Positions 1 to 6,806 of a DNA stretch of 7,052 nucleotides are shown piece by piece. The stretch covers positions 1-7,052 of the forward strand of contig CABPCX010000098.1 of assembly GCA_902406135.1 (NCBI GenBank), read 5' to 3'. A model generated the notes under the pieces. The model was not told the origin of the DNA. It ran no database searches and worked only from the letters and a program-made list of their open reading frames with translations. This DNA comes from an uncultured Eubacteriales bacterium (GTDB lineage: Bacteria; Bacillota; Clostridia; Lachnospirales; Anaerotignaceae). Both the position numbers and the translations under genes were made by a program. Each line of letters begins with the position of its first letter. The stretch's first letter is position 1.

Positions 1-20
1 ATCGATCCCCTTTTGCTTCA

Positions 21-56
21 AAATAAAAATGACGGCCTTATCTAAAGCCGCCATTT
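21..56 (-). terminator. Intrinsic terminator downstream of the secreted-protein gene
   Basis: On the minus strand a 13-bp stem (two G-U pairs) with a four-base loop (40-43) is formed by 44-56 and 27-39. It is followed directly by a T-rich run (TTATTT after the last stem T's). It lies 65 nt past the stop codon at 122 and is the only strong hairpin with a T-tract in this end of the window, so it should end the transcript of the 122-937 gene. The plus-strand side lacks a good T-run, so it is probably one-directional. Confidence 0.85.
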
Positions 57-99
57 CTTAAAGGCATAATAAATGATTACCAAAAGATATTTTCTTTTA

Positions 100-116
100 A
101 ATCTGGCCAGCAGATT
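100..116 (-). repeat. Small inverted repeat just after the stop codon
   Basis: AATCTG and CAGATT (100-105 and 111-116) form a 6-bp hairpin with a 5-nt loop, starting 5 nt beyond the stop codon of the upstream gene. No T-run follows, so it is not a terminator by itself. It may be a 3'-end stabilising hairpin or chance. Confidence 0.3.
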
Positions 117-121
117 ACAGA

Positions 122-937
122 TTATTTTATATACTGCTCCAATTCCTGCGTCTCTGTTTCCACAAGCTTTTCGATGTTACCGTTTTTGTCACGGATAACG
201 CTGAGACTTATGCCTCCGTTTATGCCGTTATCACAGTAGATATTATAGTCGGCATCATAAAGAAAATGAACAGCCTTTCCGTTATACATCCAGTTATCAG
301 ATTCTTTGTCATAAGTAACTCCAAAATCAAGGTAGGCATCTAAGCTATCATCACGATAATTCTGGTCGCCGCCTTCAAAGCATCCACTCTCTCCAGTGAT
401 ACCGGCTGCTTCAAATTCCGCTTTCATTTCTTCTTGTTTTTTTGTACGAGCTTTAAAATCTTCATCCGCTGATTGTTTTAATCCGGTAAGTTTTCCCCCA
501 TTATCCCTGACTGGTTCCACATCAATAACTCCGTCGTCAAAGAAGAAGGAATTTGTATTTTCTTCGCTGACCTTATCTTTAAAATAGCGAACAATTTTTC
601 CGTTATAAGAAAAGCGATCTTTCTCTCTATCGTAGGTCATACCATAGGGTTCATAAATAGAATACTGTTCTGCGATCTCATCCCTCCGAATTTTTTCAGC
701 CTTAGCCTGCTCATCGGAAGAAAATTCTTCATTGCTTTCATAGGCTTCGGCCAAGGATACACAGCTGGAAGAAGTAAAATCACCTGTGTTATCGGTCAGC
801 TCCAAAGCAGCAGAATTGATTATTGCAGATTTGTCCGATTCTTTGGATAATTCAGCATTTGACGCATAACTGTTCACTGCCGCTGATGCGCAAAGTACTG
901 TTGTCAATGCTAAAATTTTAATATTATGTTTCTTCAT
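122..937 (-). CDS. Secreted protein of unknown function with two copies of a YDxExDxxxYNGK domain
   Basis: This is a 271-aa protein I cannot assign to a named family. Residues 2-7 are basic, 8-20 are hydrophobic, and SYA before S26 is a plausible signal peptidase I site, so it should be exported. The pre-cleavage region has no proper lipobox around C16. Residues 26-97 are polar and rich in Ser, Glu and Ala. Two diverged copies of one module follow, at about 98-155 and 205-260. Each has (Y/F)G(M/V)TYD(R/K)E-D, then YNGK(I/V or A/V), then an acidic turn, then a VRD/IRD-N-G strand and a final LK/LVE. A charged linker rich in Lys and Glu joins them. From memory, similar YDKE...YNGK modules occur at the C-termini of BlaR1/M56-like membrane proteins in Clostridia; this is recollection, not a search result. 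It follows a two-component operon on the same strand and may be its target. The ATG at 937 is chosen because it gives an intact signal peptide. AAAGGAGT lies upstream with a rather long spacer of about 11 nt. Confidence 0.85.
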   Translation of the reverse strand: MKKHNIKILALTTVLCASAAVNSYASNAELSKESDKSAIINSAALELTDNTGDFTSSSCVSLAEAYESNEEFSSDEQAKAEKIRRDEIAEQYSIYEPYGMTYDREKDRFSYNGKIVRYFKDKVSEENTNSFFFDDGVIDVEPVRDNGGKLTGLKQSADEDFKARTKKQEEMKAEFEAAGITGESGCFEGGDQNYRDDSLDAYLDFGVTYDKESDNWMYNGKAVHFLYDADYNIYCDNGINGGISLSVIRDKNGNIEKLVETETQELEQYIK

Positions 938-975
938 ATCTGAAACAACTCCTTTCTTTTGATGCCTTTATGTTA

Positions 976-1024
976 CCAAAACTTTTTGGATTATCATTGT
1001 TTCAAATATGTTTTTTATGTGTAG
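976..1024 (-). promoter_or_regulatory. Possible activator-dependent promoter of the secreted-protein gene
   Basis: The 128-nt gap between the kinase stop and the 937 start contains a -10-like GATAAT (990-995) but no recognisable -35 box at 16-18 nt. At 1018-1024, next to where a -35 would lie, is CTACACA, also found in the promoter region of the response-regulator gene. Immediately downstream of the -10, at 976-989, is a palindrome, CCAAAA-AG-TTTTGG, that would overlap the start of transcription. No terminator is visible between the kinase gene and this point, so read-through from the two-component operon is also possible. The promoter call is weak. Confidence 0.35.
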
Positions 1025-1065
1025 CTGCAAAAGTATAGGTCAGCGATTATCACTTTTCCATTCTT

Positions 1066-2484
1066 TCAGAAACAAATTGTAAACAAAACGCCTCTTTTTG
1101 TATTTTCTATACAGTATTTTACTTGATGCTGTTCCAAAATATTTTTGACGATGTATAAGCCTAATCCGCTGCCTCCGGTTTTCTTATTACGCGAATGCTC
1201 CAATCTATAAAAGGCGTCAAACAGTTTTGGCAGTTCTAAATCAGGGATATGAACACCTGTATTTTCCAACAAAAACTTAACTTTTCCATCTTCTAAAAAA
1301 GCAGTCAAATAAATGGCACTGTACTCTGGCGAATAGATAATCGCATTGGAAACCAAATTGTTGATTGCTTTTTGTATAAGCGCCCTATCTCCGACAATAT
1401 ACAAATCAGAAGAAATATTTTCATTCCATTCTATTCCTTTTTTTATAATCAAATCTTCAAACAGCTCGTATTCTTTTTTAAGTATATCCGAAAAATTTAT
1501 CGTTTCCTTTATAAATTCTGCTTTTGAAGATTTCATACGGGAAACAGTAACAATTTCCTGCACCATTGATTCCATTGTATTGATAATTTCCAGCGAGCGC
1601 CCAAGGTATTTATTGCGGTCTTTATAGTCTCCTACATTTAACAGCATGCCCTCAGTCTGCCCTTTGATTATTGTAATAGGAGTTTTCATCTCGTGGGAAA
1701 CCGCCGAAAAGAAATCAAGCTGTGCCTTTTCCAGAGCCCGTTCACGTTCAATATCTTTCTGAAGTTTATCATTTGCTTTTTTTAAATCTTCTATAGAAGC
1801 AGATAACTTCTGAGACATTTCGTTTAAGCTGTGCGCCAGCGTTCCAAGTTCATCTGTCCTGTTCTCGCTGCATTTCCAGCTAAAATCCAGCTCCGACATT
1901 TTCTTAGATACATCACTGATACGCAGTACAGGCTTGGTAACATAGTTAGAATAAACAATGGATGCAGACACAGCAATCAGAAGAACTATTAAAAGCAAAA
2001 ATATGAAAATTTCTCCTAAGGCATCCTTTAACAGCTCAACTTCCTGGGTACTTCCTGAAACGGTCAATGTATATATGTCGTCTGAATCTGCAAACGTGAA
2101 TATATAACTGTGTGTTGCCCTATACGCTGATGAATCACCGTCTTCAGTGGCAGACCCGCTTGTAACTAAGACGGGGAATACAGTGCTGCTTTGTGAAGGC
2201 AGTTCAATTTCATTGTTGTCCGAATCAAACATCTGAAGCATCACACCGCTGCTATTCAATATAAATTCATCAAACAGCTTTCCACTTCCTAGCGGTGCAA
2301 CATTCTCAATTTCTGAAATAAGAGAATTTACTTCTCTATCTAAAGTTTCATCAAGGGTGATACTATAAGTTTTTGGAACAAGCAATGATACAGCTCCATA
2401 GGTCATCATACAGCATAGGCTTGTCAATAGTAATGTGATGATGAATATTTTAGCAAACAAACTGCTTTTAATTTTCTTTATCAA
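1066..2484 (-). CDS. Two-component sensor histidine kinase (membrane-bound, HAMP type)
   Basis: This 472-aa kinase senses an unknown signal and should phosphorylate the response regulator encoded just upstream. A first membrane helix lies at about 9-35, an extracytoplasmic domain at about 36-157 and a second helix at about 158-180. A HAMP linker (to about 235) and a short coiled coil lead to the HisKA box SHEMKTP with phospho-acceptor His264. The ATPase domain has the N box (Asn376 and Asn380), an F-box LFDAFYR (421-427) and a G2 loop GGSGLGL (437-443). The G1 motif is reduced to ENTG (407-410) instead of DxGxG, a form common in some Gram-positive kinases. The start is a TTG lying 17 nt inside the regulator gene. 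The first in-frame ATGs (residues 26-27) would remove most of helix 1. A GGTGGGA stretch upstream of the TTG can serve as ribosome binding site. The sensor domain gives no clue to the ligand. Confidence 0.93.
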   Translation of the reverse strand: MIKKIKSSLFAKIFIITLLLTSLCCMMTYGAVSLLVPKTYSITLDETLDREVNSLISEIENVAPLGSGKLFDEFILNSSGVMLQMFDSDNNEIELPSQSSTVFPVLVTSGSATEDGDSSAYRATHSYIFTFADSDDIYTLTVSGSTQEVELLKDALGEIFIFLLLIVLLIAVSASIVYSNYVTKPVLRISDVSKKMSELDFSWKCSENRTDELGTLAHSLNEMSQKLSASIEDLKKANDKLQKDIERERALEKAQLDFFSAVSHEMKTPITIIKGQTEGMLLNVGDYKDRNKYLGRSLEIINTMESMVQEIVTVSRMKSSKAEFIKETINFSDILKKEYELFEDLIIKKGIEWNENISSDLYIVGDRALIQKAINNLVSNAIIYSPEYSAIYLTAFLEDGKVKFLLENTGVHIPDLELPKLFDAFYRLEHSRNKKTGGSGLGLYIVKNILEQHQVKYCIENTKRGVLFTICF

Positions 2485-3139
2485 TTTTATATCCCACCCC
2501 TCGAATCGTCTGAATGAAGTCGATTCCCAGTTTCTTTCTTAAGTTTTTAATGTGTGTATCAACAACACGCTCGTCTCCGTAAAAATCATACTTCCAAATA
2601 CGGCCCAATAAGTTTTGGCGGGTAAGAACGCGCCCTTGATTTAAAAGCAATTCTCGCAAAACTTCAAATTCACGCTGTGTCAATTCGTGAGGCTGGCCGT
2701 TAATAACAGCTGAATAACTGTCAAAATCCAAAATAAGATTTTTATATGCCATAGTTTGGTGTTCCTGTTCACGTGTTACTGCGCTTCGTCTAAGGACCGC
2801 AGCAATTTTGCGTATTAAAATCGGCATAGAGAACGGTTTTGTAATATAATCATCTACCTGTAAATCCAATCCTTTTATCTGCTCCTCTTCTCCATTTAAG
2901 GCAGTAAGCATAATAATTGGGATTTGTGACTGCCTGCGAATCAGCTCACATACAGTAAATCCATCAATTTTAGGCAACATTATATCTAATAATACCAAAT
3001 CAAAATTGACAGACGAAAAAAGAGAAACAGCCTCTATACCGTCACCAGCAATCGTAGTTTCATATCCGGCTTCCTGCAAAAAATTTCTCAGAAGTTCTTG
3101 AATATCTGAATCATCCTCGACAATTAAAATATGCTGCAT
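2468..3139 (-). CDS. OmpR/PhoB-family response regulator
   Basis: This 223-aa transcription factor is the partner of the downstream kinase. The receiver domain (1 to about 118) has the acidic pocket Glu8, Asp9 and Asp10, phospho-acceptor Asp52 in LLDIMLP, switch residues Thr79 and Tyr98, and Lys101 in the TKPF motif. The usual GAD before DY is QVD here. A linker rich in Arg, Glu and Gln leads to a winged-helix DNA-binding domain (about 130-221) with LTQREFEVL, the recognition-helix region RVVDTHIKNLRKKLG and the wing IRGVGYKI. AGGAGGTG lies 5 nt before the ATG. The last codons overlap the kinase start by 17 nt, which indicates translational coupling. OmpR-type regulators bind direct repeats, and a CTACACA element upstream is a candidate site for autoregulation. 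The target genes are not known. Confidence 0.95.
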   Translation of the reverse strand: MQHILIVEDDSDIQELLRNFLQEAGYETTIAGDGIEAVSLFSSVNFDLVLLDIMLPKIDGFTVCELIRRQSQIPIIMLTALNGEEEQIKGLDLQVDDYITKPFSMPILIRKIAAVLRRSAVTREQEHQTMAYKNLILDFDSYSAVINGQPHELTQREFEVLRELLLNQGRVLTRQNLLGRIWKYDFYGDERVVDTHIKNLRKKLGIDFIQTIRGVGYKIDKEN

Positions 3140-3162
3140 AAAAACACCTCCTATTACATCCT

Positions 3163-3213
3163 ATCATAAAATTTTGTGATTAGTGTGTAGTTTTAATTAT
3201 TACTAAATTTTGT
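3163..3213 (-). promoter_or_regulatory. Likely promoter and regulator-binding region of the two-component operon
   Basis: A -10-like TATGAT lies at 3163-3168. Seventeen nt upstream the -35 position reads ACTACA (3186-3191), which matches the consensus only in its last three bases. The heptamer CTACACA (3184-3190) overlaps it. Further upstream, ACAAAATTT occurs twice (3169-3177 and 3205-3213, 36 nt apart), the first copy within the spacer. A weak -35 with repeats suits an activated or autoregulated promoter, but this is inferred from position only. Confidence 0.4.
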
Positions 3214-3287
3214 ATGAAGATAAAATATCAATATATACTGTGAGCTTTAAACTGAATGGATATAGTTAATTTTTTATGACAATAAAA

Positions 3288-3310
3288 AAGACCCGTTAAA
3301 TACGGGTCTT
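3288..3310 (-). terminator. Intrinsic terminator downstream of queT
   Basis: A perfect 9-bp stem (AAGACCCGT and ACGGGTCTT on the minus strand, 3302-3310 with 3288-3296) encloses a 5-nt loop. On the minus strand it is followed by further T's (TTTTTATT, about 3280-3287). It starts 12 nt after the queT stop codon. The other face also carries a T-run (GATTTTTT at 3311-3318), so it could work in both directions, though no plus-strand gene reads into it. Confidence 0.9.
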
Positions 3311-3322
3311 GATTTTTTATGA

Positions 3323-3802
3323 TCAATATTTCTGGAGTTTTGCCATTATGTATCCGTTTTTTCTCACTATGGAGAAAACGATGCATCCTATGAGCGTGAT
3401 ACATATAAGCTCTCCTGCCATTACCGAAAGCGTAGAAGCTATGAACGGTGAACCATAAACAAGATAAAGTTCCAAACCTATGATAAATGAAAATATCGTA
3501 GGCCAGAGTGATGCCAAATACATATTTTTTGTCCTACTTATAAGCATTACCGAACAGAATGTATGGAATGTTCCAAACAGTACGTCGATTATGCCAAGCG
3601 GACTGAACATATTTGACAGTGCGCATCCAAGAACCAGTCCTGGAACGAATGACGGATTGATCCAAGCCAGCAGAACCATTACTTCGGATATCCTGAACTG
3701 GACACTTCCGTAAGCTATTGGCGATATTGCCAGCGTAGCGACCATGTAGACGGCAGCGGTTACTCCCGTCAGAGCGATAGTTTCGGTATTGATCTTTCTC
3801 AT
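3323..3802 (-). CDS. queT: Queuosine-precursor ECF transporter substrate-binding subunit QueT
   Basis: This 159-aa membrane protein of the QueT family (COG4708) is the substrate-capture (S) subunit of an energy-coupling-factor transporter that imports a queuosine precursor such as preQ1. It has about five hydrophobic helices (roughly 7-28, 40-60, 68-88, 94-115 and 120-148). The conserved family signature is visible: IAYGSVQFRISEVM (29-42) followed by PSFVPGLVLGCALSNMFSPLG. The shared ATPases and EcfT needed for function are not in the window and must be encoded elsewhere. The ATG at 3802 is chosen as start because a strong GGGGGAA lies 8 nt upstream. The longer in-frame TTG at 3844 lies inside the riboswitch aptamer, so the 14 extra residues it would add are not real. 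The riboswitch supports the substrate assignment independently. The gene has its own promoter and terminator. Confidence 0.94.
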   Translation of the reverse strand: MRKINTETIALTGVTAAVYMVATLAISPIAYGSVQFRISEVMVLLAWINPSFVPGLVLGCALSNMFSPLGIIDVLFGTFHTFCSVMLISRTKNMYLASLWPTIFSFIIGLELYLVYGSPFIASTLSVMAGELICITLIGCIVFSIVRKNGYIMAKLQKY

Positions 3803-3808
3803 ATTAAA

Positions 3809-3855
3809 TTCCCCCTGTTTTTTATTTTGGAGATGGTTAGGCAAGGAACATCTCC
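3809..3855 (-). promoter_or_regulatory. preQ1-I riboswitch overlapping the queT ribosome binding site
   Basis: In the queT leader RNA a P1 stem is formed by GGAGATG and CATCTCC (3849-3855 and 3829-3835). The loop reads GUUC-CUUG-CCUAACC, which fits the type I preQ1 pattern (GUUC ... CUA-ACC). An A-rich tail follows (AAAATAAAAAA). Its end, CAGGG (3813-3817), can pair with CCUUG in the loop to make the P2 pseudoknot with five pairs, one of them G-U. CAGGG runs into the Shine-Dalgarno GGGGGAA (3809-3815). Binding of preQ1 would therefore hide the ribosome binding site and turn off translation of the transporter. No terminator hairpin lies between aptamer and ATG, so control should be translational. 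Confidence 0.9.
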
Positions 3856-3892
3856 TTATGATGAATAATACCTGTGACAGTATACATCATAA
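3856..3892. repeat. Dyad-symmetric element across the queT -10 box and start site
   Basis: A perfect 8-bp inverted repeat, TTATGATG (3856-3863) and CATCATAA (3885-3892), flanks a smaller near-palindrome, CTGTGACAG (3872-3880). The -10 box lies inside the element. The queT transcript starts within it, so the element cannot fold in that RNA and would have to act as DNA, for example as an operator. In read-through RNA from the peptidase gene it could form a hairpin, but no T-run follows. It may also be chance. Confidence 0.45.
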
Positions 3893-3907
3893 TTCTTAGT
3901 TATGCAA
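3879..3907 (-). promoter_or_regulatory. queT promoter
   Basis: The sequence reads TTGCAT (3902-3907), a 17-nt spacer, then TATACT (3879-3884), a good match to the housekeeping sigma-factor consensus. Transcription should begin near 3872-3873, giving a leader of about 70 nt that contains the complete preQ1 aptamer. The -35 box lies only a few nt beyond the stop codon of the upstream peptidase gene. Confidence 0.8.
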
Positions 3908-3910
3908 CAG

Positions 3911-6784
3911 TTATTTCATTGTAATTATGCTTTCGAGCAAAGCTTTTTCCTTATTTAGGTTATCACCGTTTCCAATGACACATATATTTTTGCTGTTTTT
4001 AAATCCGGCAAGCATATTTTCATAGTTTCTTATATCTGAAACTGAGGTTGAAAGAACCTCGTCCCTCTCTTTCTGAAGAAGCTCAGGCGTAATTCTGTTT
4101 ATATGTCTTATAAGGGCTGTTTTAAGTCTCTGCTCTTTGCTTAATGGTCTGTCAATGCTGTTTATGGCTCCTATTATATAGCCTGTCATAGCTTTTTCAT
4201 CTGCTTCAAAGTTTCTTACAAACTCAGCTGAATTATCATAAATATTCAGTGTTGAAGCAAGATTAGGGTCTCTGTAGGAGTACATATACATACTTCCGCT
4301 TCTGAGGAAATTGCATCCGCATCCGTAGGCTCCACCCTGCACCCTTACCGTATTCCATAAATATTCCAGGTCAATTATATTTTTAAGCACAAGAAGTTTT
4401 CCGCTGTATTCATATCCTGCTTTTTTATAGTCAGCGGCCTTTGCGACATACTGTACTTTACCGGGAGTTACTATTCCCTCAGATGTCTTTTCGCCTTTAG
4501 CCGATTCTTCTTTTTCATACTGTGCGGAATCTTTACCGAAAATCTCTCTTATTTTAGCCGCATTCTTAAAATCTTTTTCTTCGCAGCTTATTCCAAGGGT
4601 AAGATTTTCTCGTGTAAATACTGCCTTTGTAAGGGATAAAAGCTTATTAACTACACCGTCATTAAAGTTTTTATCTATATCGGTCAGGAATTTGAAATAC
4701 TCTATTCCTCCTGTGGCGTCCTTAAACTTATATGCTTCATTAATATGTCTGAGAGCTCTGTTTGAAGCAGCCATATGCCCGTTTTGTGTAAGATAGTTTT
4801 CAAGCTTTGATATTCTGTCTTTTATTATGAGCTTAAGGCTTTCCTGTCTGTCGAATAACATTTTGTTTACTGTCTGGTCAGTTATTTCAAGCATCTTTTC
4901 AGCATTCTGAGATAGAGCTTTTACACTTACATTGACTACTTTTCTTACTTTTGAATCCGCACCATAGTATGCTGCGCAGGATGCGGTTATGCCTCCTGTA
5001 TACATATCTATTTTTGTGGAAAGTTCGTTAAACCCAAATTTCTCTGTATCCTGTTTTCCTACCATATCGCAAAGAAGGCCTAAATATCCATAGTCCTTAT
5101 CCGATATATGGTCCACATTGAATGAGAGCTCACTGTATATTACATCATTAGTCTCGGCAGGCACATAAAATACGCCGTCCTCGTCTCTGCTTTCAATAAT
5201 ATCTGCCTTTTTGTCTATATCATCAATGAGCAGATAAGGCATTACGGACAAGTCATCCTCTGCTGACTGATGTTTTAACAGATTCTTGGTTTCTTCTACT
5301 ATTTTATTTTTTTCTTCTTCTGAAAGGGATGCTTTGTATTCCTCAAGTTTTTTCTTTTCCTTTTCGTCTATTTCTGCCTGCATACCTTCAGCAGGGTTAA
5401 AGCATACAAATACTTTTGTAGGATTAGAAATCATTTTTTCCTTTATAATGTTTTCAAATAATCCTTCTTCAGCCTTTGCCCTTATGGCAGCTATATGCTT
5501 TTTAAATCTGAAGCTGTCCAGAGGGTTTTCTTCATGGAGCCAGCTGTTCATGGATTTAAGTCCATAATAAAGTCCCCGTGGCTTATATCCAAAGTTTTCT
5601 TCACTGAGCATAAACTCAAAAGCGTTTATGGCAGACTGTACCAGTTCTTTATCCAGTCCATTTTTTACGCACTTTTCAAGTTCGCCCATAACTATATTTT
5701 CAAATTCTTCTCCCGCATTTTCCTTAGCGTTTTTTGCAGTTATGGTAAACACAGTATCAAGCATAGATGAATCATACCAGCCCTCAGTATCGGAGCAGAA
5801 TCCGCCTTCTGTCAGAGCCTTTCTGAGAGGAGAGGCATTGGTGTCCATAAGTATATATGAAAGTATTGAGCAGGCAAGGGAGTTTTCCGCATCGCAGGAA
5901 TCTCCAGTAATAAATCCGGCTGCATACATTCCGTCCTGGCCTGTCGTTGTAACAACAGGATATTTTTCATTTTTTCTTATGGTCATATTAAGAGGCGCCT
6001 GGTGCTTTATTTCATTATTAAACACCTGTACGTCAAAGGCTGAAAGATATTCTCTATCAAGATAAGCCAGCCTTTCCTCTATATCCATCTTTCCAAAGAG
6101 ATATATGAAGCTGTTTGAAGGATGGTAATATTTTTTATAGAACTCTTTAAAGTTTTCATAGGTAAGCTCGGGTATTTTATCGGGGTCTCCTCCGCTTTCA
6201 AATCTATAGGGAGAATCCGGGAAAAGTGCTGTATTGACAGCTCCGTCAAGGTATCTGTCAGGGTCTGAAAAAGCTCCCTTCATTTCATTATAAACTACAC
6301 CCTTTATCTCAAGGGGGTCATTTATATCTTCCATATGCAGATGGTGGCCCTCCTGCATAAATATTTCTTTATTTTTGAGTATAAGAGGCTTAAATACAGC
6401 ATCCATATACACATCCATTAAGTTCCTAAAATCTTTGTCATTTCTGCTGGCCACAGGATATACTGTTTTATCACTGTAAGTAAGCGCATTAAGATAAGTA
6501 TTAAGCGAGCCTTTTGCAAGTTCATTAAAGGGGTCCTTCACCGGATACTTATCAGAGCCGCATAATACAGCGTGCTCTATTATATGCGGCGTGCCGCAGT
6601 CATCTTCAGGCGGTGTTTTAAAGGAAATGAAAAACACCTTATTGTCATCTTCGTTTTCAATATACATAAGAGATGCTCCGCTCTTCTTATGTTTAAAAAT
6701 ATATCCTGTAGATTTTATATCATCTATTTCTTCCTTAATTTTAAGGACAAATCCGTTTATTTCTTCTCCGATATTCAAATTCAT
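3911..6784 (-). CDS. M16C zinc metallopeptidase (PreP/insulinase family)
   Basis: This 957-aa peptidase probably degrades peptides in the cytoplasm. It has no signal sequence or membrane helix, and its size matches single-chain M16C enzymes related to presequence protease. The inverted zinc motif HIIEH lies at 67-71 (zinc ligands His67 and His71, catalytic Glu70). The third ligand is probably Glu167 in VVYNEMKG, 96 residues downstream as in plant PreP. A Lys/Glu-rich helical linker at about 470-505 joins the two halves. The C-terminal half carries the family Arg-Tyr pair in VRVQGGAYG (about Arg814 and Tyr820). All key residues are present, so it should be active. The ATG at 6784 is chosen because GGAGGT lies 6 nt upstream. 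A further ATG at 6790 abuts the ribosome binding site. The in-frame TTG at 6835 is the first base of the -35 box, upstream of the probable transcript start, so it cannot be used. Substrates are unknown; in bacteria such enzymes are thought to recycle small peptides. Confidence 0.94.
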   Translation of the reverse strand: MNLNIGEEINGFVLKIKEEIDDIKSTGYIFKHKKSGASLMYIENEDDNKVFFISFKTPPEDDCGTPHIIEHAVLCGSDKYPVKDPFNELAKGSLNTYLNALTYSDKTVYPVASRNDKDFRNLMDVYMDAVFKPLILKNKEIFMQEGHHLHMEDINDPLEIKGVVYNEMKGAFSDPDRYLDGAVNTALFPDSPYRFESGGDPDKIPELTYENFKEFYKKYYHPSNSFIYLFGKMDIEERLAYLDREYLSAFDVQVFNNEIKHQAPLNMTIRKNEKYPVVTTTGQDGMYAAGFITGDSCDAENSLACSILSYILMDTNASPLRKALTEGGFCSDTEGWYDSSMLDTVFTITAKNAKENAGEEFENIVMGELEKCVKNGLDKELVQSAINAFEFMLSEENFGYKPRGLYYGLKSMNSWLHEENPLDSFRFKKHIAAIRAKAEEGLFENIIKEKMISNPTKVFVCFNPAEGMQAEIDEKEKKKLEEYKASLSEEEKNKIVEETKNLLKHQSAEDDLSVMPYLLIDDIDKKADIIESRDEDGVFYVPAETNDVIYSELSFNVDHISDKDYGYLGLLCDMVGKQDTEKFGFNELSTKIDMYTGGITASCAAYYGADSKVRKVVNVSVKALSQNAEKMLEITDQTVNKMLFDRQESLKLIIKDRISKLENYLTQNGHMAASNRALRHINEAYKFKDATGGIEYFKFLTDIDKNFNDGVVNKLLSLTKAVFTRENLTLGISCEEKDFKNAAKIREIFGKDSAQYEKEESAKGEKTSEGIVTPGKVQYVAKAADYKKAGYEYSGKLLVLKNIIDLEYLWNTVRVQGGAYGCGCNFLRSGSMYMYSYRDPNLASTLNIYDNSAEFVRNFEADEKAMTGYIIGAINSIDRPLSKEQRLKTALIRHINRITPELLQKERDEVLSTSVSDIRNYENMLAGFKNSKNICVIGNGDNLNKEKALLESIITMK

Positions 6785-6806
6785 AATCATACCTCCAATC
6801 ATCACT

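Noticed and set aside
407..410. Degenerate G1 motif of the kinase (ENTG, kinase residues 407-410, not nucleotide positions) as a sign of inactivity
   Set aside because: The N, F and G2 motifs and His264 are intact, and an ENTG form of G1 is seen in active Gram-positive kinases.
396..587. Plus-strand open frame of 63 codons opposite the secreted-protein gene
   Set aside because: It is a short Ser/Phe-rich antisense frame with no ribosome binding site.
1346..1627. Plus-strand open frame opposite the kinase gene
   Set aside because: It is antisense to the conserved HisKA/ATPase coding region with no independent signal.
3480..3713. Plus-strand open frame opposite queT
   Set aside because: It is fully antisense to the conserved transporter gene, with no ribosome binding site and no recognisable domain.
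5286..6065. Plus-strand open frames of 91 to 145 codons inside the peptidase gene
   Set aside because: They lie opposite a complete, well-conserved peptidase frame, have no good ribosome binding sites and encode low-complexity Ser/Phe-rich products typical of antisense frames.
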